64,000 nucleotides of DNA from NCBI RefSeq assembly GCF_963678635.1, contig NC_087067.1, positions 19,960,596 to 20,024,595 of the forward strand, given 5' to 3'. This DNA comes from Symsagittifera roscoffensis (lineage: Eukaryota; Xenacoelomorpha; Acoela; Convolutidae). Shown piece by piece: positions 1 through 10,600 of this stretch. The notes under the pieces were generated by a model. It ran no database searches. It saw only the letters and a program-made list of their open reading frames with translations, and was not told where the DNA came from. How positions within the stretch are numbered: the stretch's first letter is position 1; each line of letters begins with the position of its first letter. The translations under genes and the position numbers were made by a program.

Positions 1-474
1 TAACCTCACCTAAATTTATGCGAGGTTTCTTTGAGTCAGGGCAAAACACCTTAAAAACACAAAGACTTCACAATTGACCTTTCAATCATACAACACCGTC
101 GTCATTAATTTGCCGATAGAATGTTTAGGCTCAGGTACAAAACCGTTTTATCATCAAATTTCCATTCTCGAAAAAATTTACTTAATTAGAAAAAATTAAA
201 GATTTAACCACAATAAAAAAAAACCACAGCTTTTGGATGGATAATATGTAAGAACAAATAACAGATTCAATAGTTTTTAGAATTGCATTTGAAGAACTAT
301 GAAATACTGGGATAGAGTGTTTTGAAACTGACAGACTCACAAAAACTTTTTTTTTATTTTGTATGTGACAGTTTCTTCTACATTTAATTGCATATAAATC
401 CCAGCTCAGCTAGATATCTTATGTGAATTGGGCTGTAAAAACAATATTGATGAAGACAATATTGTTAATGAATG

Positions 475-738
475 TCCCACGTTTCGCCCCACACACATTT
501 CGCCCCTCTTAAATCTATCGGAACATTTCGCCCCTCACACATTTCTCTCCTAATAATTTCACACGTTTCGTCCTCGCACGTTTCGCCACTAATTTCTATC
601 ACAGTTAATTAAAGCCGCGTTCTTAATGTACTTTTTAGGGCGAAAGGTGCCAGTAATTTATGAGGGTCGAAATATGTGAGGGGCGTAATGTGCATCTACA
701 TATAAGAGGGGCAAAACGTGTCAGGGGCAAAATGTGTG
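475..738. repeat. Foldback repeat built from short CACGTTTCGCCCC motifs
   Basis: The left arm carries about six close variants of CACATTTCGCCCCTC, and the right arm carries the reverse complement (GAGGGGCGAAATGTG variants) several times. The two arms are inverted around roughly position 600. The spacing is irregular, so this is a compound foldback rather than a clean hairpin. No ORF is present. Confidence 0.65.
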
Positions 739-1719
739 AATACCATTGTTAATAAGTCACATTCATTCACTTTTTTCTAGACCGTTTGTTTAATTTATCA
801 AAGCAATTACAACTAAATTTTAGGAGACTTAATGCTAAGACACTTAATGGTGGACTAATTTCTCGTAAAATAAATCACGAGGAGTATGAAAAACTTCTGG
901 TGGTAATTTTGACTCCTTTAATTTTTGAAAAGGATCAAAAATCTGCCTAAAGCTCTCACAGCAACCAAAAAAAACGACTCAACGTTCATCTGCAACATTT
1001 TGGATGTAATTCCAAAATGAAGATGGATGATCAAAGAATTATGGCTATCATTCTATAGGCTTTTATTGTTAATGCGCTAGGACGTAAGGTTTGCAAAATT
1101 GTGATTTTTTTATCCTGCAGATACACTGTCAAACAGTTTCTAAATCTTTAGTACTCCATATTCGGCATCATGTAACTCTCCCAGCGTCGAACTGTTAAAC
1201 TCTGACTCACGCTAACTGACCTCGAAGACTTCTTTAAAAAGTAAAATCATCTCCATCAATTTCAAAATTAAGCAATTTTTCAAGAATCAGTTACGTTATT
1301 ATTACAGAACAATTATAACAAATATTTTACACCAAAAACTTCGATCACCGAAATTGCTTTATTTTCATTTCGACAAATTTTTAATTAAGTTATTTTACTT
1401 CCAGTTAAACAATTTTTATCATGAAATTCAGTACACGACAATCATAATTTCACGCAATATGATACTGCCAATAAAAATTAAAACAAATAAATCAAACTGT
1501 TTTTTATGCCATCTGCCAATCAATGTTGTCCCGTCTGAAGAAAGTGCGCGCTGGGCATTCTCAGTTATGTTTGTTCCTGAAACAAAATTGAACTAATGTT
1601 CCCAATAAGCCAATGATCTCATTGCTTACCCAACTTGCTTACATTGATTACCCAATTTTTTTTTGTTTTTTTTTTTAACTCATTTTTTGAAATAAATGCT
1701 GTCCATCATATCTAATTCC

Positions 1720-2162
1720 AGGGGCGGATCTAGGATTTTCTCGAGGTAGGGGGGGGGGGGCCGGATTTTCAAAAAACTCGAAAACTTTGTCGACCTTTTT
1801 TTTTAGGTCGACAAAATTGATTTTCTGATCTCTGTCAAAGCACTAAAAACACCCTGTTTTAGACAAATTTTCTGCGCCGCTGGCAAAATTTTAAAAAATA
1901 TATGCCAAAAAATGGCGTTTTTAGGCACTTTTGCTTAAAATGTTGACCAAAAAATGGCGTTTTTTCGGCGCGCGCTCCCCCCTCAAATTTAGTAAATATT
2001 GGCGCCAAAGGCGCCTTAAGAAAAATTCAATTTTAGGTTCCCTCCGCCAAAAATGGATATCTCAAAATAGTACAAAGTGGGGACCCCTTGGGTCGGCAGG
2101 TGGTCAAATCCCTGATGGGGGGGGGGGCGGACGACCCCCCCCCCACCTAAATCCGCCCTTTT
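1720..2162 (+). repeat. MITE-like repeat, GGGGCGGATCTAGG family, copy 1
   Basis: The left end reads AGGGGCGGATCTAGG and the right end CCTAAATCCGCCCTT, which are imperfect terminal inverted repeats. Internal landmarks are poly-G runs, a GTCGACCT...AGGTCGAC palindrome and GGCGCGCGCTCCCCCC. The same landmarks recur at 55319-55655, 58106-58437 and 59256-59341. The predicted ORF inside is low-complexity and not a gene. Confidence 0.65.
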
Positions 2163-2856
2163 CTAATTGACTAATTTCCTACGCAATCACTTCACAAAAC
2201 GTTTAGATATCAGAATATGCTAATATATTGATGTGCATTTAAATAAACAAAAAAACTTCAAATAACCAAAGCTTTTTTTGCACATTTGAACCATTATCCA
2301 ACAAGTAAGAGAACTTTCAGTTCAGACTTCTTGGACTTTTGTCACACAACTCTTGTTAATGTTTTGTCAACTTCTACAAAAACGCTGGTTGTCTCTATGA
2401 GAATTTGTCATGCTCTAGAAAGATTTGAAAAACATCAATTTGTAAAAACTGTCGCCATGCCACGTTAAGTTATTGCGTTGGGTCGAGTTATAAGTTATGA
2501 AGCAAGAAAACATATATTTCTCCCAGAACTAAGAAATTAGAACCACCTATGCAAAAAACGCTTCAGACATTGAATTTAAAAAAGTTTCAGTTGAAAACGT
2601 TTCAGAGTTTGAAGTAAAATAAAAATTCCATGGACCTAGCTTAATTTAACGGCGAAGTCAATCATGAATCATTTTCAAATAAGAAACGTACAGGTTTGTT
2701 TTTACTGCAAACCACTAAGAGTAGTCAACGCTACCAGCTAATTAATCTAACGGTCATGATTGTTCAATGTTATGTACGTTTTGAACCGAAAAAGACGCGA
2801 AAACTGTATGTGAGGGGATCAACCACGTATGTCCCAACATTTACTCTTCTAGGTAA

Positions 2857-2962
2857 CTATTCGAACCATAGATGATGGGTGGATTCGAACCATAGATGAT
2901 GGGTGGATTCGAACCCTGATGAGCGGCGGGAACGACTAGGTTATAATCCGCACGCACGGCCA
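2857..2962 (-). repeat. tRNA-derived SINE-like fragment with a 28-bp tandem repeat
   Basis: On the minus strand the block contains a box-B-like GGGTTCGAATCC and, upstream of it, a box-A-like TGGCCGTGCGTGCGG. This is the layout of an internal RNA polymerase III promoter. Next to it the unit ending GATGATGGGTGG is repeated twice at 28-bp spacing. It does not fold as a clean tRNA by eye, so it is called a SINE or tRNA relic. Confidence 0.45.
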
Positions 2963-3978
2963 TCAGCAAAAATCATGAAGATTTTTTTGCGATCGACAAG
3001 ATTGTATTTTGCTTTAATTTAACTTGTTGTTTGTAGCTGAACAGGCAAAAAATATTTAAAATCATTATTTCTCAAAAATTATAATTCATTTACAAGCTAT
3101 CATTTCTTGTAAGTTCTCACTCAAAACGCTTTTGACATATTAAGCATGATAGATCAACTTAATAGATCAAATTGATCAATTACATGAGAAACAATCATGG
3201 TCTATATCTTTCGACAGTTGGTTGAAACCGATTTTATATTAGACAGCAAAAAATAGAATCAGTTCATAATGTGTGCAGTTTCGATAGTTCCTTTCCCAGT
3301 TCAAAGTTTCAACATTCTCCAGTTTAGTGTCAATATTGCATATCTCTCAAAAGTTTCTCGTTTTAGAATCTCGATTGTGTTTTACTGGCTTCCGAAATCT
3401 TGATGGCTGCTTAGGTTCCCTAAAAGGTAATGATCAATTTTGATTCCTATGCTGAATTGAACTTACTGCCAGTGCCGTCATTTAAAAATGTGACTTTCAT
3501 GTATCCAGACATTTGATTAGTTTCCACCATACATTTTTTGATAAATGAACAAACCGATTTAATTGAGTGCATTGAGTTCAGAATTGCATCGATTCCTCGA
3601 GAATGAAGACTGCAGGAAATTTGAATTTTTCCCGGAATAATCGTTTTTGGCTGGTGTTCTTTCGATTCAGTTTAAATAACTCGATGCGTAATTATCACTT
3701 GCTGGACCGATAAACGTCGAAAGTGCATTTTTATTGTGTAGACTACTCTTTCTACCAATCCATTTCCTCTTGTATGGCAGGTCTGAGACTCTAGTTTTTT
3801 GTTTCGAGTTTTGATGCAAGCAAAAACTCAGAGCTAATAATTTCTTGCTCATTAGTAATGGCGAGATTTTTTTGATGCTCCAAATACTGCAAAGACTAAG
3901 AAGCACTTTAGTTCCTGATATTCAGATTAAAAAAACCGTAACAGCTTCAACCAAATAGTATCTGCAGCAATAGCGACC
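2963..3978. other. Gene-free stretch before the assembly gap
   Basis: The last exon of the serine protease would be expected on the minus strand near here. I found no acceptor followed by a trypsin C-terminal motif (SWG, PGVY). One good donor-like GTAAGT lies on the minus strand near 3467, but the frame before it has no recognisable content. Confidence 0.4.
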
Positions 3979-4178
3979 NNNNNNNNNNNNNNNNNNNNNN
4001 NNNNNNNNNNNNNNNNNNNNNNNNNNNNNNNNNNNNNNNNNNNNNNNNNNNNNNNNNNNNNNNNNNNNNNNNNNNNNNNNNNNNNNNNNNNNNNNNNNNN
4101 NNNNNNNNNNNNNNNNNNNNNNNNNNNNNNNNNNNNNNNNNNNNNNNNNNNNNNNNNNNNNNNNNNNNNNNNNNNNNN
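3979..4178. other. Assembly gap (200 N)
   Basis: Exactly 200 N, a usual placeholder for a gap of unknown size. It is followed by a C-rich homopolymer run, a likely reason for the break. It sits about 380 bp beyond the GDSGGP exon of the protease in transcription direction, so the missing terminal exon may lie inside. Confidence 0.95.
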
Positions 4179-4557
4179 CCCCCCCCCACCCCCCCGCCCC
4201 CTTTCCTTAAATCCTCTACTGAAGCAGAGTTGAGTTTTACGAAAAATTTGCATAAAGAAATTGAAATGTTTCCTGAGCATCAGTTTAAAAATTTACGATT
4301 CAAATTTCGGTTCGTCGTAGTTATTTTTGTTTACAAATCAGATCGAAGTATGATTAATTATTAATGTTCCAATTACCGAAGATATACTTTGGACCCTATT
4401 GTTCAGCGTCTGTTTTTTATTCATATAATTTTAACGAGAACAACCGACTATTTCCTGAAAAAAAGGGGAAAATGCACTGCACTTTGCTTCGTTTATTGAC
4501 ACCTGATAACTTTTGCTCATAGATTGCTGGTCCATATAATGTAATTCCATAAAATAC

Positions 4558-4698
4558 CTAGTCGGTCCATACATTCTACAGGTCCCCCCGAGTCTCCTGA
4601 GCAAGCATCTTTGGGCATTCCCCCTGTCATGCCCCCTGCACAGAACATAGTGGGTCCATAGGATTTGGAAGCACACACATCATCGGGCGCCACTTTCA
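4558..4698 (-). CDS. Serine protease exon: catalytic serine
   Basis: The acceptor is TTTCAGAG|TG and the donor CTAG|GTATTT; 141 nt, phase 1. It encodes a KVAPDDVCASKSYGPTMFCAGG stretch (split by me only by motif: DDVCA, TMFCAGG) and then DACSGDSGGPVEC. The Ser in GDSGG is the nucleophile and Asp189 gives trypsin-type specificity. Read past the donor, the frame stops within about 15 codons, so a further exon is needed for the last strands and helix. Confidence 0.9.
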
Positions 4699-7600
4699 CT
4701 CTGAAACAAAAAAACTCTTAAATCGACGTTGAGAAAGTATAAGTTAACTGATATCTTCGAAGAAGACAATGGGTCGTAGTATCGACTGCAGGAAGCACAT
4801 TATAAGCCATAGTCCATACCTAACTGTCTGCATGGTATTAGGTTTGCGTGTTTGGTAATTGCAGTTACTCCAGGGTCCTCACACGCCCGTCCCCACCCAA
4901 CCGGGTAAACATCTTGCAACGGCTGAGGTGACTCACTTTCATTAACTGAAAAAGTCTCATGTTCTACTTTCTCGCCGTAAATACTAAGGGGCCCAGCTAA
5001 AATTGGACCTGCTTTGATATTTTTGATCTTTATTAAACTGATGCGGGATGCAATTTCATTTACTCAAAAATTGGGCTTCACCCAAAACTTGATTGTTTCT
5101 CTAATACAACAAGAAAGAAAGAAAGAACCTTTATGTGAATTTGGAAATTTCTCAAGGACAACAGTTTTTAGAAAGTATAAGGGGGAGCCGTTTATAAACG
5201 GACGTTTCCCACAACCTGTTACCTCGATTAAACCGTTGATATCACATTCAGTCGGTTAGTTTTGCCAAACTAAACATGATTAAAAAAACCGACAATAAAT
5301 CAAACGTTGAGAAAATCTGGACATATCCGTTTATACATGAGAGCTCATTTCAACCCGCTTTATTTCGAGATAAGTCAAAAAGTTCGAAAATCAAAAACGT
5401 GCCCTTTCCGAGGACAATAACTTGTTACGTAAAAAAAATTGAGTATAGCCGCAGGCGAGCTTTCCACATCCACAACAATTTTCTTTTTTCAAGTGAAGTC
5501 AAAAAATTTGGAAAAACGATCAAAAAATCAAAACTTGGACTTTTTCGAGGGCCATAAACTTGTGTATAAAAAATAAGGCGTAACCATTAATGTAGGGGAA
5601 TTTCTCGGTGTTTTTTTTGATACGTTGAACCCAAACTTCAGATTGGGGCAAATAGTTTTTGAGAAAGGAAAAAAAATGTTTGGGTCATGTATTCCCCACA
5701 GACTTTTTCCAATGCTGTAGAAAGTGAGATATAGAGTGGAGGGTGTGCTGGCTGTAGATGCTGAGAAAATGAAGCTATTTTTTTTGATAAAAAGGGGGAA
5801 AATTCAGAGCAACTCGAAATATTATTTAAAAAAATAAGAAAAAACCGAAACCCTTCATTTCATAATACAAGATCTTTCAAACAAGATTTTGGAAATTTTT
5901 CCAAAAATATAACGTTTTTCCTACAAATTAATAGACGTAGCCATTTATGCACGGAGTCTTCCAACAATGTGTTGCCTCGCTTAAACCCTGATTCTAGATT
6001 CGGCTGGATAATTTTCGAGAAAATCAAAATTGGGCCTACCCGTCAATGCACGGTACCTTCCCACAACCTGTTTTTATCTTTGAATCAAAATTCTCAGATT
6101 TGGGAGGGTAGTTTTCGAGAGAATGATATTCACCCCTCGGACTTGTTCTATAGCTGTAGAAATTAGGGTTAAACTAGAAAAAAGGACCGTCTTATAAGCA
6201 GGCACACAGCGGAGTCAGCGGTCTTTCCTTTGATACCAGTTTTTTTTTTGGAAACCGAAAAAAAGAATCTGAGAAAAATAGGGGTAAGTGAAAATAAAAT
6301 GGCATACCTGGAATGGCGAGGGCAGTTGAACCGTCTAGGGTGCGTTTCGTTCGGATGATTGCCAAATCGGATGACGAGTGTTTTATTACATCACTAGACC
6401 CACAGTCAAATAAAATTTCGTATTTAGCTGAAAAATATGAAAGTAGCTAATCACAATTATAAGAATAGCGTCGCATCTTAAATCAAATACAAATGATCAT
6501 TCAACTTAAATATAAACTATCCACAAACAAAACTGTTTGAATTTGCACGTTAGACAGTTGTTTGAATTTGCACGTTAGACAGTAATTTTTTGCTTGAGGA
6601 AAACAGCATTTTTTTGATGGTTTCTTCAATATTTTAAGTTTTTTTTGAACATTTTCGGCGGGTTTTATAAGGATTAAACTTACGATCTTTTTTGTTCACA
6701 CTGCCATATGATATTTTCCCTTTACAGCTTTTCTCTATGCAATGTTTTGCGGTCAGTACTGAAACAAAATATTCAAAATATTAATTTTGAGCTGATTGAT
6801 TTGAATCCAACGCGTGCGATTTTTTCGTTTAAAAGTGCGATAATTTTATTGAAAATCAAAGGTTGTCTTAAAATTTGGAAACAGCTGAAGTCACATAGTA
6901 ATATGTGCACCTTTTCTACAAAATATTGAGTTTTTCATCGGTGGCAAATCATCGAAAACCCTTCATTTTGATAGAGTTTAATTGTTTTTCTTTCAATTTG
7001 TTCGGGATGCAAAATAATTTGTGGGATCCGAAAAGTTAGACGACAAACATATTAGAAGTGATCAAAAATGAATTGAGACATCGATGCAAAACTAAAATTA
7101 AGGGAAACAAGACTGCTCGTATCAGGGTGAAGCCCTGAATGTTCCGACTGCCTTTTAAGGTCTATGAAGCAGAAATATGATGAAAAAATTAAATGTAAAA
7201 AAAATGAAAAAAAAAAATTTAAATTTGAGATTTTTTCTGAAAATCATCCCCCCACACGCCATATAAAGTACAAAAGGATAGATTTCGTTCCTTGTAAAAC
7301 TCAATCATGGCAAATAAGATTAGTTCAACCAATTTGGAACGATTTCTAGGACGGATTAAACCTCCGCTTACGAGTTAATAGCGCGAGTTATATCGCGCGT
7401 TAATTGTCCGAAATTGGCCAAAATGCCAATCTTTAAACCCCCATAACTTTACGACAATTGATCACAGGTGAAATATCTTTTCAAATTTAAGCTCAGGACA
7501 ACATTACCTTTTGAATGATATAAAAAAAATTCCGTCAAAAATGGCTAGTTAAAAAGTCGAAATTTGTCTGAAGAAAAAAAAAACCCACCCGAGCACAAAT

Positions 7601-10600
7601 ATTCCGTTACTTTCGTAACAATTAGACGGAATAAAAACCTGCAATCAATGGCACTGCTTTCACATCGATTCAAAGCTCTAGAAAGATTGCCTCGTCTAAC
7701 CTAGTCAATCGTTATCGATTGATGATTAACTCTAAAAGACTTTCAGATTGAGTAAATCGTCTGTTCGTATTGCTATCTAAATTTCGGCCGGCTAGCAATC
7801 AATTTCCGAGCCCAGCCCTGCGGTCTTAGTCTACACCCTATTTTCTCGGTATCAAAAGACCCTATCAGATACTGAAAAAAGATTAGTTGAAGAGCAATTA
7901 TATTTTGTATTCATTCAGTTTGTCTGACTGTAAACAGGCAGAAATTACAACTTCATTTATGTATATATTAGATAAGGAATATCTTTGATTATTGAAAACA
8001 CATTGCAATCACATTCATTACAAAAGATAGGGGAGGGTTCTCATGCTGGAGGGACCGAATGCTGTGAGTTAAGTGTTAAGTTGTATAACTCATAGAGTAA
8101 TTTCGGATAGTGTACACCGTCTGCTCGTCACGCTATCTTAATTTCGGCCGGATAGATTCGTGCAACTTCTTAGTCTAATACCGATCCTAAACTTACACTT
8201 ATATCTACTAGTCTCAGGGTGTTTAACTAGTTTCTGCTAAGCTCATTAGATCTAGAGTATACTGGCTTATTGTGACTGCTGAAGTTCTCTTGGAGAGGTA
8301 ACTAATTTCTACGTTAAATTCAAATCTCTCTGGTGCTGAAATTACAAGTAAATTCAGCACTTACAAATAAGTGGGTTGTTAGTTAGATGGAATATGATTG
8401 GTTAAAACTAAATATTTTATAGTGATAAAATATCTAATTTATCCAATAATAAAATGTAGTTTAGATCAGGTTGCCCCATCCGGGGTTTACAGAGTTTTTT
8501 AGATTTACCTTTCTTTCTGTAATTGAAGGATGGATGATGAACGTTGGTATTTGGCGAACATCATTTTCTTAACCGGTTCCTCTTAAAGAAGAACGTTCCA
8601 GGACGCTGGAATGATGGATATGAAGTTTTTATCTTGTCATTCGACAACGACTGTGATCCCCAATGAAATCAATCTGATTTCAAAATGGTTTGCTATGTCA
8701 GATTTTTCTGTATTAGTAGAGAACTGTTTTGTGTGCAGCCTCGTCTGGGAATGGCGTGAAGATCGTGTTTGGAAGGGATGCCTTGTAATCTCGGATCTGT
8801 ACGTATACTTGAACATCGAGGTGGTCATTGGTCTAGTTCAATGAAGTCCTTTTCTGCGAAGTCAAGTCGTGCTCTAAATCCTTTGAGTCGTGATTGTGGA
8901 CGGCATGTCGGTTATGTTTAGCCATTCTTTTGTTCGAGTGTGATGGGATTGTCTAGTCTTTGGATGTTCGTCTTTTTTGTTGTGTATGATCTATATACTG
9001 CATATTATGATTTACATTTTATAAATTTTTGTTAATTTGGTTTTTAGTCATGATCTTAGTTAGTTGTTTTCACAAAAGCGTTTTATTTTAGTTTAGTTAT
9101 TTTGAAGAGTTACTCACCCTTGAGTACCTCTTATTAAAAATTGAAGTGTGGTCACAAAGCGTGGTGTAGCGCGGTGGGTTAGGCCGGCTATAAGCATGCT
9201 CAGGACGTCCTTCTCTGGTGGGTTAGGCCAGGAGTGGGAGTATGATTTGATGCTGTTTCTTTGGAAGGTCCTGTTATGTGATAACATTTTATGTTGGTTT
9301 TTTCTGGTCTTTCTTATATTACTTTGGTTGTGTCCTTTTTTTCAAAAATCAAATTGTTTTTGGTTTGGGTTTGTCTTACGACTTTTTTGTGTTTTAATAT
9401 TTCTTTCTTAGACTTTACAGTAGTCTTTAAAAGAATAAGTTATCCAGTTTTAAGCTGGGTTAATCCGGTTTGGGTACCGTTGTTTTCTTTTCTTGGTCAT
9501 GCTGTTATTATATGATTTGTGGTGTTTAGTAAGCTGCGTTGGTTAGTTTGGTTTAGTATATAGTTCCTTTCCAACCGGGTTAAAGAAAAGTTTGAAACTT
9601 GTTATTGCTTGTTTGAGTTGTAGTTAGTGAAAACGTGAAACATAAAATCATTATTTAAGCAATTCTTTGTGGGCGAGCTGTGCGAGTTTGGATAGAATTC
9701 TTGTGCGAATGAATGAAAATATTGAAAAGGCTAGTACTGCTTTCTCATTTTAAGAATTCATTGCTTAAAATTGAATTTTACTGCTTTTGGGGAAGTTTAA
9801 AATTATAAATTTTCATCGTGTTTAATTTTACTGCTTCTTGGGGAAATAATTTATAAATGAAATTACTACATTGGGTATGAATTTTATTACGTTATTTAGT
9901 GCGAAAGATTTAGGAGTTTTATTATGAATTAACAAGTTTGTATTTTTATTTGTCTTTTTTCTGTTTTGTAGATGATTATGGTGTGAAGACTAAAAGAATA
10001 AATTAAATATTGATAGAAAATGGTTAGTATAATTTTGAATTTATTAGTTAAAATTATTTTAATTCATATTTACCTTAAATTTATCTGGGAAAAAGCCATG
10101 TGGGAAGATGTCGTGAATCAAGTCTGATGTTGTTAATAACTTGGCTAGTATGCGTATAACATTTTTAGTTTGTAGCAGTGGCTAAAGCAAATGAAGTGCG
10201 TTGATCGTGTGTAGTTCTTCTGTGCCTACTGCGAATTCATGAGGTGTGTTTTGAATTAGGTCGTAAAATTTATGATTATATTTAGTATTAAGAATAAATT
10301 CTAGTATGGTTATTTCGATAGGTTGTATGAATTCATGCGGGATAATGAAGAGTCTTGATTCTTCATCGTTGAAAGTCTTCGTGAAGGGACAGAATATATA
10401 TATTTGGGTAACTGGTTCGTAGTTGCGGAGGATACCGTGGAGGTTAGTATTTTTAATGCAATATGTAAAATTAAGAAAGAATGGTGACGTGTATTTCGAG
10501 TTAATAAACTGAAAACGATGGTGGGGTTGTCGTGATGGTGTGTGTAAATCAAAATGGTTTTGTATAAAACAATAGTATGTATATGTGCGCGTTTGTTTAG

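Larger units (their letters stand above)
1..2856. other. Gene-free AT-rich stretch with repeats
   Basis: No open frame here looks coding: the short ORFs are low in complexity and have no domain. The stretch holds a foldback repeat (475-738) and a GGGGCGGATCTAGG-type element (1720-2162), listed separately. If the protease gene has exons beyond the gap they could lie here, but none was recognised. Confidence 0.6.
6760..8039. other. Intronic sequence left of element A
   Basis: This part of the protease intron holds one 0.5-kb dispersed repeat (7107-7618) and a diverged LTR-like stretch (about 7720-7870). No exon with protease motifs or other coding signal is visible. Confidence 0.6.

Noticed and set aside
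3467-3560. Minus-strand exon with donor GTAAGT
   Set aside because: Only a good donor is seen; the frame before it has no recognisable protease or other motif.
3667-3906. 79-codon minus-strand ORF
   Set aside because: No motif, and an internal acceptor-like AG leads to a stop within about a dozen codons.
4430-4475. Short terminal exon of the protease with a nearby AATAAA
   Set aside because: Acceptor and phase fit, but it would give a protein without the S1 pocket wall and C-terminal helix; kept only as a possibility in the findings.
8611-9515. Plus- and minus-strand ORFs in the 3' block of element A
   Set aside because: The corresponding frames in element B are broken early, so the block is treated as noncoding.
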